DNA of 64,000 nucleotides from Rhodoferax lithotrophicus (lineage in GTDB: Bacteria > Pseudomonadota > Gammaproteobacteria > Burkholderiales > Burkholderiaceae_C), in NCBI RefSeq assembly GCF_019973615.1, contig NZ_AP024238.1, positions 1,178,001 through 1,242,000 of the forward strand, in the 5' to 3' direction. Position 1 is the first letter of the stretch. Each line of letters opens with the position of its first letter. Below the pieces are notes generated by a model. It did no database searches and was not told the origin of the DNA. It saw nothing but the letters and a program-made list of their open reading frames with translations. Made by a program: the position numbers and the translations under genes. This document shows, piece after piece, positions 8,203-17,095 of this stretch.

Positions 8203-10047
8203 TTATTGTTTGATCATGTTGTTGCAGTACTCTGTGGATGCCCCACTTTTCCAGAAGTAAGCCTGTGGCTTGGCTCCACTGACGGTCGTGCCGGTGAAGT
8301 CCATGCTGAAGGTGATGGCTGTGCCTGTTTTGGCGAAGTCGAAGTAGGCCCCACTGTTGGGGGGTGTCACCGTCCATGCGGTGCTGTTGATGGTGGTTGC
8401 AGCTCCGGCCGTATCGGTGTAGGTCATGGCACCATGGGCGTCCACAACCAGTTGGCATGTGGCATTGGTACCCAAGTGGAAGTTGTTGTCCTTCGTGCCC
8501 TTCCAGGTGCCGATGTAGCTTGCGACTTGCGCCCATTTACCAGCGGGGTCATTGGCCGTGTTACAGGTCACGCTCTTGGGGTTACTGGCTAAACCATTGG
8601 CCAAAACGACAGCCTGCTTGTTGGTAGTAGATTGGCTGATGGTGACACTGAACCAGTCCGAACCAGCGCTTTCGTCAGGGGTCAGTATGACGCTGCCGCC
8701 CATACTGGTTCCAACAATAGCACCCGTTGTTTTGCTGTAGTAAATGTCGTATTTGGCCTGAGTAGTGCTTTGATCAGCAGCTCCTGTCAGCCATGTATTG
8801 GGCAGATCAAGTTTGCCGCCTGTGGTGGTGAAACCGGCCCAGCTGATGCTGGCATTGCCTGTCGCATCCACCGAGAAAGTGCAGGCCTGGTTGTTGGCGG
8901 TGGGTGCAGTGAACGGGCCGCCGACCAGGGTGCTTGCTTTGAATCGTGAAGGTGTTGCCTTGTTAAATTCTGAAACGCCCACAGGGGTTCCTGCCGGGTA
9001 AGCCTCGCCCGCACAAACGAAGTTGAAATTGGCTCCTGCGGCTGGTGTGAAGGAGGTGTCGGTGATCACACTGCCGCTGGCCATGATCAGTTTGCCACTG
9101 GTGGCATCAAAACTCAGGCCTGTGTTGTAGGCTGGTGCAGCAGCTGTTGCGGCCTGGTAATTGCCGGCATTGGATTCAAAAAAGCGGCGCGTCCCACTGT
9201 AAAACACGGCTGGGGCAATTTCACCATTGGCGTTATCAAAGTAAAAACCATCCAGCATGGTCTTGATGCTGCCACCGGTATAGGCCCAGCTGGCCGCACT
9301 CACGCTCACACTGTGGTCAGCCGCAACATCCACGGTACAGGCCGAGCCGTCAGAGAGTTTGCCGGTAAACGTTGCCGTGGCGGGGTAACCTGCCGTACCT
9401 CCATTGCCACCGGCGATGATGACTTCGCCTTCTGCGTCAGCGAGTGATTTGGCACCCAGTTTGACCTTGAAGTCATCCAACACCCCGTCAAAGGCATCAC
9501 CAGCAGTGGTTGCGGTTTTTGGTTTGAATTTGGTGCCCACAAAATCATCGGGCAAGTTGGTCACGGTCATGCCCAAGTTTGCGGCCAGATAGGCTTTGAC
9601 GGCTTTGGATGCATCCGAGAGCTGCGTTGCAGAAATGGCTTTCAGCAACGCAGCGTTAAATGTGTCAAAAGCATTGGCTGCAGCTGCACCGGTCAACTTG
9701 GCAACCAACAACTCAGTGATGGGGGTGATATTGACATTTCCAGCGGCTGACACGAAGGAATGTAATTGTTGGGCTGTACCCGAAGCATCTTTGAAGTTCA
9801 CCCGGGCAACACAGGGCAGGGTCACGCCGCTGACATCGATGCTGAAACTGCCGTCTGTCCCCGTTGCGGGGTAAGACGCGGTACCTGAGACGCACTTGAG
9901 GCTGACCGTGCCGCCAGAAATGGCCAAACCAGTCGCTGCAACGCCTGTGACGACGGAAGCCGTGCTTCCACTGCCACTGCTGCCTCCACAAGCTGTCAAA
10001 GCGGCAAGCAATCCTGCTGTCCATAAATACCGAGTTGCATGATGCAT
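8203..10047 (-). CDS. Secreted lipoprotein, paralogue of the downstream lipoprotein
   Basis: The 614-residue precursor has a lipoprotein signal (LLAALTAC) and Gly/Ser-rich spacer. Its N-terminal domain matches the neighbour: GVAATGLAISGGTVSLKC, a DGSFSIDV strand, PCVARV, LHSFVSAAGNVNITPITEL and LVAKLTGAAAANAFDTFNA. The remainder is beta-rich and without a family I recognise, with many Gly/Thr/Ser. The start follows a GGAGG seven bases upstream. A TACCCC/GGGGGG motif sits 55 bases upstream and a hairpin terminator follows the stop. Duplication of the N-terminal domain indicates paralogy; the function is unknown. Confidence 0.82.
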   Translation of the reverse strand: MHHATRYLWTAGLLAALTACGGSSGSGSTASVVTGVAATGLAISGGTVSLKCVSGTASYPATGTDGSFSIDVSGVTLPCVARVNFKDASGTAQQLHSFVSAAGNVNITPITELLVAKLTGAAAANAFDTFNAALLKAISATQLSDASKAVKAYLAANLGMTVTNLPDDFVGTKFKPKTATTAGDAFDGVLDDFKVKLGAKSLADAEGEVIIAGGNGGTAGYPATATFTGKLSDGSACTVDVAADHSVSVSAASWAYTGGSIKTMLDGFYFDNANGEIAPAVFYSGTRRFFESNAGNYQAATAAAPAYNTGLSFDATSGKLIMASGSVITDTSFTPAAGANFNFVCAGEAYPAGTPVGVSEFNKATPSRFKASTLVGGPFTAPTANNQACTFSVDATGNASISWAGFTTTGGKLDLPNTWLTGAADQSTTQAKYDIYYSKTTGAIVGTSMGGSVILTPDESAGSDWFSVTISQSTTNKQAVVLANGLASNPKSVTCNTANDPAGKWAQVASYIGTWKGTKDNNFHLGTNATCQLVVDAHGAMTYTDTAGAATTINSTAWTVTPPNSGAYFDFAKTGTAITFSMDFTGTTVSGAKPQAYFWKSGASTEYCNNMIKQ

Positions 10048-10101
10048 AAAACCTCCAGGGAAAAAGATGGGTCAATTTTGGGGGCTGACTTTAGGCTTGT
10101 G

Positions 10102-10121
10102 TACCCCTCCTTCGGGGGGGT
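10102..10121 (-). promoter_or_regulatory. TACCCC-N6-GGGGGGG inverted motif, copy B
   Basis: On the plus strand TACCCC (10102-10107) faces GGGGGGG (10114-10120). It lies 55 bases before the start at 10047, the same geometry as copies A and C. Confidence 0.65.
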
Positions 10122-10135
10122 GAAAGCCAAAAAAT

Positions 10136-10156
10136 AGAGGGAGCATGGCCCCCTCT
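10136..10156 (-). terminator. Weak hairpin downstream of third lipoprotein gene
   Basis: AGAGGG / CCCTCT, a 6-bp stem with a 9-base loop and A-rich flank on the plus strand (U-rich in the minus transcript). It lies 53 bases after the stop at 10209. Placement fits a terminator but the stem is short. Confidence 0.4.
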
Positions 10157-10208
10157 GAACAGATGAACGCAAGAAAATTTTGAAATGAGTTTTGTGGTGG
10201 GCTTTGAA

Positions 10209-11549
10209 TTACCGGATACCCACGGTGATCGAGCCGTTCAGCGTCATGTTGCCGGTAGCGGGTGTGGTGGCGGTGACCGCATAGAGTCCGACACCGGTGA
10301 ACAACAAGGTGGCCGATGTGGCTGACAAAGCGGTGATCTTGACCGTGCCGCCACCCGCTGAGCTCCATGTGGCCGCACCATTCAAGATTTGGATGTAGTC
10401 CACCCCCATCACGGTATTGGGCGAAGACCCTGTCCCCGACTTGTTGACGGTATAGGTATTGCCGACGGCGGGCGTGCCAATCAGTTGCAGTGCCAGACTG
10501 TCACCCGCGGCTGGGTTGACGCAGTTCACATTCAGCAGTGTGCCTGTATTGACAGAAGAGCAGGTGACAGGGTCAGCCGGGGTAAAACTGGCTTTTCCCG
10601 CGTTGTGGGTGCCTGCCAGGGTCAAGCTGCCACCACTCGCACCGGGTGTGGTGACCGGCGTGGTTGCCGTCACGCCCGTGAATGTGCCTTTGGCCCCTGC
10701 ACCGTCATCCCAGGTGCCGCTGAATTGGCGGGTGTTCAGGTTCAAAGTGCCCACCCACGGAGTGCCCCCGCCAGTGCCAGAAAAGGCATAGGTTGAGCCT
10801 GTTCCCATGGTGGTGGCCATGCTGCCGGTGACGACTCCGGTCCCCCCGGTACTGTCGGTTGCCGTACCGGAGACAACACCCTTGGCATCAATGGTGATGT
10901 TCCATGTGCCACTGAAACTGCCACTGAAGTTACCCGAATACGCACCCGCAAACAGCGCATTCAGGCTGTTGGACATGTGTGCGGTGGCGTCCGCCGCGGT
11001 AGCAACAGTGGCCCCGGCCGGTTTGATGGCGTTGATCAAGGTGTCCAGATCAGCGGCAAGAACCTTGGTGAAATCAACCGATTTTCCGGTTGCCGCCGTG
11101 ACAACGGCAGGGTCAATTGTGAGGGTTCCACCCGTGGCTGGCGTGCTGCTGATCGACATCAGAAACCGCACTATATTGTTGACCGTGGTGTTGCCCGGTG
11201 TGGCGCCTGCGCCGACCAGGTCAAGCGGTGTGACCAGGGCTTGGGCAGAAGGTACCGAGCCCAGGAGGATGCCCCCCACATAAAACGCCACCGCTTCACC
11301 TGATTTGCAGGTGAATTGGCCATTGGCATCGGTGTTGCCCGACAGTGTGCTGGATGTGCCGCACTTGTAACCCAGCCCTACTACCGTGGCATCGACAAAC
11401 TGGCCCGTCACCGTGCTGCCACTTCCTCCTGTCGCCGCACTGTCACCGCCTCCGCAACCCGCCAAGGTCAAGGCCGCAGCCGTGGCCGTCGCCAGCAAGA
11501 TGCTGTGGATGCTGATTTTCTTCAATCCAAGATGAGCCATCGAACGCAT
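10209..11549 (-). CDS. Secreted glycine/threonine-rich lipoprotein
   Basis: The 446-residue precursor begins at ATG 11549 behind AAGGAG. A lipoprotein signal ends at LTLAGC and is followed by GGG-rich spacer. The N-terminal domain (VTGQFVDATVVGLGYKC, GNTDANGQFTCKSGEAVAFYVGG, VTPLDLVGAG, NNIVRFLMSI) is a pattern I associate with betaproteobacterial surface lipoproteins. The C-terminal half is low-complexity beta-sheet with repeated SGTW and GT.G units. Its promoter faces the sensor kinase operon across a 129-base gap that holds two TACCCC-type motifs. Function unknown. Confidence 0.8.
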   Translation of the reverse strand: MRSMAHLGLKKISIHSILLATATAAALTLAGCGGGDSAATGGSGSTVTGQFVDATVVGLGYKCGTSSTLSGNTDANGQFTCKSGEAVAFYVGGILLGSVPSAQALVTPLDLVGAGATPGNTTVNNIVRFLMSISSTPATGGTLTIDPAVVTAATGKSVDFTKVLAADLDTLINAIKPAGATVATAADATAHMSNSLNALFAGAYSGNFSGSFSGTWNITIDAKGVVSGTATDSTGGTGVVTGSMATTMGTGSTYAFSGTGGGTPWVGTLNLNTRQFSGTWDDGAGAKGTFTGVTATTPVTTPGASGGSLTLAGTHNAGKASFTPADPVTCSSVNTGTLLNVNCVNPAAGDSLALQLIGTPAVGNTYTVNKSGTGSSPNTVMGVDYIQILNGAATWSSAGGGTVKITALSATSATLLFTGVGLYAVTATTPATGNMTLNGSITVGIR

Positions 11550-11603
11550 GAAAACTCCTTAAAAATGTGAACTTGAATCGTAGAAATAGTCCGGTGAAAT
11601 GGG

Positions 11604-11647
11604 CACCCCTCTGGTGGGGGGATGCCTACCCCCACCATGGCGGGGTA
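11604..11647. promoter_or_regulatory. TACCCC/GGGG inverted motif, copies C and C2, in divergent promoter region
   Basis: Copy C: CACCCC (11604-11609) facing GGGGGG (11616-11621), 55 bases before the lipoprotein start at 11549. Copy C2: TACCCCC (11627-11633) facing CGGGGTA (11641-11647), on the side of the sensor kinase gene. Two adjacent copies in the divergent region suggest that the kinase/regulator operon controls both the lipoproteins and itself (inference). Confidence 0.62.
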
Positions 11648-11678
11648 TCGTCAGCATCCGAAATGCACCGATACTTTG

Positions 11679-13526
11679 ATGAATTGCCGCCTAACCATTG
11701 CCCACGTGCTTCAATTACGTCTTTTTCACACTTACGATCCCGCCGTTGAGCAGGAGTTGTTCGTGCTGGGTTATCGCAACCTGGCGGTGCATGTGCTTGG
11801 GCAGACCGGTTTGTCCTTGCTGGTGGCTGCTGGTGCCTGGGCAACGGTTGCGCATGTTCGCGTTGTCAGTTGGCTGGCCTACATGCTGGTCATGGCCGTG
11901 ATTTTCGGCCTCGGGATCTGGGGCTTTCGCCAACGGGCCAATCGTCCTGGTATCCACCCCGCAGTTTTTCGGCAATGGAAAGTGGCCCACCTGTGGATGG
12001 TGACATCGACCGGTCTTGGTTGGGGTGGTCTTGGTTTCTTGTTTGTTCCTGGTGCTCAGGTGAACAACCTGATGGTAATGACCTCTTTTGCCGGGGCCCT
12101 GGCTTACTCAGCAGTCAGCAATGCGCATGATTTGCAAGGTTTTGTGGTCAGTGTCAGTTTGGCCATCGTGGTCTTGCTGTCGCAAATTCCGGCGGCATTT
12201 GGGGATCAAGCGCTGGTGGTCATGGGCATGTGTTTGTTGTATTTGTCGGTGATGGCCTGGGTGGCGCGCAATGCGCACTTGACGTTGATTGAATCCATTC
12301 AGCTGCGTCTGGCCAATGAACATCTGGCCCGGAAAAATGCCGAAAACGCCAGTCGCGCCGAGCAGGCCAACCGGGATAAATCCGAATTTCTGGCAGCTGC
12401 CAGCCACGACTTGCGCCAACCAGTACACGCCTTGTTGCTGTTGATAGAGGCCTATCGCCAGCAGGTTCCTGCAGCGGCCCAGCATCCATTGATTCTCAAT
12501 ATTGCCACGGCGGGCCAGTCGATCGGTTCTCTTTTTAATGCCTTGATGGAGCTTTCGCGTTTGGAGAGTGGCATGGAGCAACCGGTTGTGGCCACTTTTG
12601 AACTTTCGGAGTCCATCACCCGGATGGTGGCGCGGGTGCGACCGGAGGCTGATCGCAAGAATTTAACCTTGCGCTGCCAGGTGGGCAAAGCCGCCGAGCG
12701 ATTGATGTTGTGTACCGACAAACTGCTGCTGGAGCGCATGCTGGGCAATTTGCTGACCAATGCTGTGCGTTACACCGCTGAGGGCGGTGTTCTCCTGAGC
12801 TTGCGCCTGGCGCACGGTGGAGACGGTTACTGGCTGGAAATCTGGGACACCGGGGTTGGCATCGCGCAGGGCGATCAGGCCCGAATTTTTGATCCCTATG
12901 TGCAGGTGGCCAACCGCGAGCGTGACCGAACCAAAGGGCTGGGCCTGGGGTTGGCCATTGTGCGCCACGCCAGTGAGTTGCTGGGCATTGGGCTGACACT
13001 GCGCTCCCAGCTCGGGCGTGGGAGTTGTTTTCGGCTGCACCTTCCGGCTGGGTTGTGCACGCATGCCCCTGCGCCGCAAGCGCAGCAAACCCCCACCCGG
13101 TTTTTGCCGGACAGCGTGCACATTGCCAACCAGTTGTATGGGCGGCGCATTCTGCTGGTGGATGACGACCCCATGATCCAGCACGCCATGCAGGCGCTGC
13201 TGGGCAGTTGGGGCATTGACTTGCGCTGTGCCGTAACCGGTGATGCCAGTGCCATCAAGGTGTGTGGATCGGATTGGCAACCCGAGTGCGTGTTGTGCGA
13301 TTTCCGGCTGCCTGGTGCCATGGATGGCATTGAGATGCTGGACTATCTGCAAGACTGCTATCCGCAGGCGGTTGGTATCTTGCAAACCGGCGAGTTGGTG
13401 CAAACGGTGCAGGCCCGGGCCGAAGAGGCTGGCTACATGGTGATGTTCAAACCGGTGGATGCGTTGGTGCTGGCTTCGACCCTGGGTGCGGTGTTGAAAC
13501 GGCATGGTGTGGAGCGTGTGGCATGA
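11679..13526 (+). CDS. Hybrid sensor histidine kinase/response regulator (first of a pair)
   Basis: About 615 residues. A hydrophobic N-terminal sensor of roughly six membrane segments is followed by a short coiled coil and a HisKA domain with H-box AAASHDLRQP (phospho-His near residue 243). HATPase motifs are NLLTNAVRYTAEGG, DTGVGIA and KGLGLGLAIV. A C-terminal receiver domain has DDDP, the phospho-acceptor in LCDFRLPG (near residue 541) and the conserved Lys of FKPVD. ATG 11679 keeps the operator-like motifs at 11604-11647 outside the gene; an in-frame ATG at 11622 would lie inside them. It ends in a 4-base ATGA overlap with its paralogue. The signal is unknown. Confidence 0.85.
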   Translation: MNCRLTIAHVLQLRLFHTYDPAVEQELFVLGYRNLAVHVLGQTGLSLLVAAGAWATVAHVRVVSWLAYMLVMAVIFGLGIWGFRQRANRPGIHPAVFRQWKVAHLWMVTSTGLGWGGLGFLFVPGAQVNNLMVMTSFAGALAYSAVSNAHDLQGFVVSVSLAIVVLLSQIPAAFGDQALVVMGMCLLYLSVMAWVARNAHLTLIESIQLRLANEHLARKNAENASRAEQANRDKSEFLAAASHDLRQPVHALLLLIEAYRQQVPAAAQHPLILNIATAGQSIGSLFNALMELSRLESGMEQPVVATFELSESITRMVARVRPEADRKNLTLRCQVGKAAERLMLCTDKLLLERMLGNLLTNAVRYTAEGGVLLSLRLAHGGDGYWLEIWDTGVGIAQGDQARIFDPYVQVANRERDRTKGLGLGLAIVRHASELLGIGLTLRSQLGRGSCFRLHLPAGLCTHAPAPQAQQTPTRFLPDSVHIANQLYGRRILLVDDDPMIQHAMQALLGSWGIDLRCAVTGDASAIKVCGSDWQPECVLCDFRLPGAMDGIEMLDYLQDCYPQAVGILQTGELVQTVQARAEEAGYMVMFKPVDALVLASTLGAVLKRHGVERVA

Positions 13527-15367
13527 GCTTGACCAACCTGCTTTTACGCTTGCGCGCTCCGGTGGATGAGCCGGAAGTGGATCATGCCTTGTTTTTGCTG
13601 GGCTATCGCAATTTGCGGAGCTCAGGTTTCGGTCAAATTGTCTTGACATTTTTGGTGACTCTGGCCTCTTATGAGTATGCGCACGCGCTCACGCTTGGGA
13701 TATGGCTTGGGTATTCGATTCTGGTTGGGTTGTTTTACTTTGTTCTGTTGTGGCATTTCAAGTTGAGTGCACATCTGCAGAAACCCGATAGGAGGATCAC
13801 CAGACGCTGGCTGCGTTATCGCCGTGCGTTGCAATTGTTCAGCAGCATCGGTTGGGGCGCTACGAGTTTCCTAATGGCTCCGCAGGCCGCTGCCCATAAC
13901 GCGTTCATCCTGATTGTTTTCACTGGGATTGTGGGACATTCAGCCTTCGCCAATTTGGCCAATGATTTTTTAGGTTCGATGGTGAGCGCCGGGGTCACCA
14001 TGTTGATATTTGTTGCGTACTTGCCGCAAATTTACGGAGAGAACATTCTGACCATTGTTCTGGAGTATGGGATCTATGCACTTGCCCTGCTGGTTGCCAT
14101 GCACCACACCCAAGCCTTGCTTCGCAACGCCATTCGCTTGCGCTTGGCCAATGAAGAGCTGGCCCGCAACAATGCCGAGCAAGCTAGGCGTGCCGACCAG
14201 GCCAACCGCGACAAATCCGAGTTCCTGGCCGCTGCCAGCCACGACCTGCGGCAACCGGTGCATGCCTTGTTGCTGCTGGTCGAAGCCTACCGCCAGCAGG
14301 TGCCTGCGGCCATGAACCACCCGCTGATGCAGCACATCACCCAGGCCGGGCAGTCCATCAACGGCTTGTTCAACGCCTTGATGGAACTCTCTCGCTTGGA
14401 AAGTGGCTCTGAAAAACCGACCCTGAGCGAATTTGATTTGCCAGAGGCCTTGCAGGGCGTGCTGGCGCGCTCGCAGCCCGAGGCGCAGGCCAAGGGTCTG
14501 CACTTGCGCAGCTTTCTGGCTCCCGGTCTGGAGCGCATGCGGGTGTGTACCGATCAAGTCCTGCTCAAGCGCATAGTCGCCAACCTGCTCAGCAATGCCT
14601 TGCGCTACACCCCGCGTGGCGGCGTGCTGCTGGCACTGCGGCGCTGCCATGGCGCGGCCTGTGGGTTGTGGATTGAGGTCTGGGACACGGGTATCGGGAT
14701 TGCCCAGGCGGATCAGTCGCGCATTTTTGACCCTTATGTGCAAATGGCCAACCGCGAGCGTGACCGCAGCAAAGGGCTGGGCTTGGGGCTGGCCATCGTG
14801 CGGCACGCCTGCGAACTGCTGGGTTTGACGGTCAGCGTGCACTCTGTGCCAGGCCGGGGCACGCGCTTTCGGCTGGAGCTGCCCAGCAGGCTGATCGTTG
14901 CACACCCCAAGAGCCAGGTGTTGCTGCATTTTGCCCAGACCAAGAGTGATGGGGTGGTGCAAGCCGGTGTCTGGCTGCGCGGGCGGCGGGTCTTGCTGGT
15001 GGAAGATGACCCACTGGTTCAACTCGCCATGCAGGCGCTGCTGGGCAGTTGGCAGCTGGATGTGCGCTCTGCCACCCGTGGGGACGCTTCGGTGCTGGCG
15101 GTGTGTGCACCCGATTGGGTGCCTGAATGTGTGCTGTGTGATTTCAGACTGCCGGGCACAATGAACGGCATTGAGTTGCTCGACTTTTTGCAGCAAAAGT
15201 TTCCCGCCGCCATTGGCGTATTGATCACCGGTGAAATGCTGCCAACCGTGCAGCAAGCCGCCGAAGATGCCGGCTACATGCTGATCTCCAAGCCGGTGGA
15301 TGCCGCCGTACTGGCCTATACCCTGGGGGCTTTGCTGGAGCGCCGAAACGAAGAAAGAAACCCATGA
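13523..15367 (+). CDS. Hybrid sensor histidine kinase/response regulator (second, paralogous)
   Basis: A 614-residue paralogue of the upstream kinase with the same order: LFLLGYRNL near the N-terminus, about six membrane segments, H-box AAASHDLRQP (His near residue 240), NLLSNALRYTPRGG, DTGIGIA, KGLGLGLAIV and a receiver with LCDFRLPG (Asp near 540) and SKPVD. It is translationally coupled on both sides by ATGA overlaps, with the first kinase and with the LuxR-type regulator. The membrane halves have diverged much more than the kinase halves, suggesting two inputs feeding one output. That interpretation is inference. Confidence 0.87.
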   Translation: MSLTNLLLRLRAPVDEPEVDHALFLLGYRNLRSSGFGQIVLTFLVTLASYEYAHALTLGIWLGYSILVGLFYFVLLWHFKLSAHLQKPDRRITRRWLRYRRALQLFSSIGWGATSFLMAPQAAAHNAFILIVFTGIVGHSAFANLANDFLGSMVSAGVTMLIFVAYLPQIYGENILTIVLEYGIYALALLVAMHHTQALLRNAIRLRLANEELARNNAEQARRADQANRDKSEFLAAASHDLRQPVHALLLLVEAYRQQVPAAMNHPLMQHITQAGQSINGLFNALMELSRLESGSEKPTLSEFDLPEALQGVLARSQPEAQAKGLHLRSFLAPGLERMRVCTDQVLLKRIVANLLSNALRYTPRGGVLLALRRCHGAACGLWIEVWDTGIGIAQADQSRIFDPYVQMANRERDRSKGLGLGLAIVRHACELLGLTVSVHSVPGRGTRFRLELPSRLIVAHPKSQVLLHFAQTKSDGVVQAGVWLRGRRVLLVEDDPLVQLAMQALLGSWQLDVRSATRGDASVLAVCAPDWVPECVLCDFRLPGTMNGIELLDFLQQKFPAAIGVLITGEMLPTVQQAAEDAGYMLISKPVDAAVLAYTLGALLERRNEERNP

Positions 15368-15984
15368 ATATCTTGATTGTGGATGATCACCCGTTGACCT
15401 GCCAGGGCCTGGCCGCGCTGCTGGCGGCGACCCAGTCGGGGGCGCAGGTGCAAAGCGCCTATTCGGCTGAGCAGGCGCGTCTGGCCTTGCAAAAGTTGCC
15501 CGCGCCAGACTGGATTTTTTTGGACATCAATTTGCCTGATGACCCGCAACACCTGTTGTTCAAAAGCCTGTGTGAATCGACCCGGATTGACCACACCGTT
15601 TTGATCTCCGCCGATCCCGAGCACCGCCTGATTCGCACGGCACTGGCCGCAGGGGTGCGCGGATTCATTCCCAAAACAGCCGACCCCGAGCTGGTGCTGA
15701 ACGGCTTTGCGCATATTTTGGCGGGTGAGTTTTACGTGCCACCCGCCCTGGCGGCCCAGTTGCACGACACGGCCAGCGCAGAGGCCGCCACGCGCAACCT
15801 GTCGCCGCGCTTGCAACAGGTGCAAGAGCTGTTGCTGCGTGGCACGGCCAATAAGGTCATGGCCCGCCAGCTTGGCCTGTCCGATCACACGGTCAAAGAG
15901 TATGTCTCTTCGGTGCTGACTTTTTATGGGGTCGCCAACCGGCTGGAACTGGTGCTCAAGCTGTCCCGAGACCCGGCGCATTAG
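15364..15984 (+). CDS. LuxR/NarL-type response regulator
   Basis: A 206-residue two-domain regulator. The receiver has VDDHPLTC, phospho-acceptor Asp54 in FLDINLPDD, and the conserved Lys in PKTADPE. The C-terminal GerE helix-turn-helix reads LSPRLQQVQELLLRGTANKV...LGLSDHTVKEYVSSVL. The ATG overlaps the stop of the second kinase, so three genes form one operon. It is the natural candidate to bind the TACCCC/GGGGGG motifs found before the kinase operon and before each of the three lipoprotein genes; this link is inferred from context. Confidence 0.88.
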   Translation: MNILIVDDHPLTCQGLAALLAATQSGAQVQSAYSAEQARLALQKLPAPDWIFLDINLPDDPQHLLFKSLCESTRIDHTVLISADPEHRLIRTALAAGVRGFIPKTADPELVLNGFAHILAGEFYVPPALAAQLHDTASAEAATRNLSPRLQQVQELLLRGTANKVMARQLGLSDHTVKEYVSSVLTFYGVANRLELVLKLSRDPAH

Positions 15985-16048
15985 CTTGAAGCAAGCTTGC
16001 AAGGCTAGTCCCCTGCAGCGGCAGATTCGCTGCATTAGCGGGTTTGAA

Positions 16049-16103
16049 ACTATTGAAATAGTAGCTGCTTGCGCATTGTTCATGGACTCTAGAGGGCGAT
16101 TTG
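16049..16103 (+). repeat. Dispersed ~55-bp repeat, copy 3 (intergenic)
   Basis: ACTATTGAAATAGTAGC, then TGCTTGCGC, then CTCTAGAGGGCG followed by T-rich bases. It lies between the response regulator and LysR genes. Confidence 0.7.
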
Positions 16104-16171
16104 TTCAATAGTTTTGGTTCAAATATGCTATTTTTCCGAGAATTCGCATGAAGGTGGTAACGTCTGGTGCC

Positions 16172-17095
16172 ATGAGCACATTCAAGCAACTGGAAACGTT
16201 TGTCGCGGTCGCAGCCCGTGGGGGCTTGAGCGCTGCCGCCAAGTTTGAGGGGGTAGCCCCGGCCATCATTGGGCGCAGGCTCGATGCGCTGGAAGAGCGC
16301 CTGGGCGTGAAACTGCTGGTGCGCACCACCCGCCGGGTCAGCCTCACGCATGAAGGCAGTGCTTTTCTGGAAGATTGTCAACGCCTGCTGACGGATTTGG
16401 CCAATGCCGAAGCCAGTGTGTCCGCCGGGGGCATCAAGGCCAGTGGCCATTTGAGTTTGACCGCGCCCGCCGGGTTTGGCCGCCGCCATGTGGCCCCGCT
16501 GGTCCCACGTTTTCGTGAGCTGCACCCGGAGGTCACCGTGTCACTCAGCTTGAGTGACCGGGTGGTTGATTTGACCGCAGAAGGTTTTGACTGCGCCGTG
16601 CGGGTGGGTGACATGCCGGACTCTTCCCTGGTCAGCGTCCGCCTGGCCGACAACCGCCGCTTGTGTGTGGCCACGCCCAAGTACCTGCGGCAACACGGCA
16701 CCCCGACGCATCCCCATGATCTGGCCAAGCTGGATTGTCTGACCATGAGCAGTGAGGCCTCACAAAGCCGGGGCTGGGCTTTTTCCCTGCCGCAAAAAGA
16801 CGGCATGGAGGTGATTCACCTCAAGCCAGGTGGACCCATGAGTTGTTCGGACGGCGAGGTGCTGTTTGACTGGTGCCGCGCCGGATATGGCATTGCCTGG
16901 CGCAGCCTTTGGGAGGTGCAGGCGGAACTGGATTCGGGGGTATTGGTGAGTGTGCTGGACGATTTTGCCGCACCGCCCAACGGCATTTATGCGGTATTTC
17001 CCCAGCGCAAACATTTACCGCTGCGGGTGCGTTTGTGGGTGGATTACCTGAAACAACACTATGCACAACCGAGCTTCTGGAGTACACATGGCTGA
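16172..17095 (+). CDS. LysR-family transcriptional regulator
   Basis: A LysR-type regulator of about 307 residues. The winged helix-turn-helix occupies the first 60 residues (FKQLETFVAVAARGGLSAAA, GRRLDALEERLGVKLLVRTT, SLTHEGSAFLEDC). The effector domain follows with GHLSLTAPAGFGRRHVAPLV and DRVVDLTAEGFDCAVRVGDMPDSSLV, typical of the subgroup controlling oxidoreductases. I take ATG 16172 (MSTFKQLETF) as start; an ATG eight codons upstream (16148) is possible. It overlaps the ChbG/YdjC-type deacetylase gene, suggesting co-expression. Effector unknown. Confidence 0.88.
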   Translation: MSTFKQLETFVAVAARGGLSAAAKFEGVAPAIIGRRLDALEERLGVKLLVRTTRRVSLTHEGSAFLEDCQRLLTDLANAEASVSAGGIKASGHLSLTAPAGFGRRHVAPLVPRFRELHPEVTVSLSLSDRVVDLTAEGFDCAVRVGDMPDSSLVSVRLADNRRLCVATPKYLRQHGTPTHPHDLAKLDCLTMSSEASQSRGWAFSLPQKDGMEVIHLKPGGPMSCSDGEVLFDWCRAGYGIAWRSLWEVQAELDSGVLVSVLDDFAAPPNGIYAVFPQRKHLPLRVRLWVDYLKQHYAQPSFWSTHG

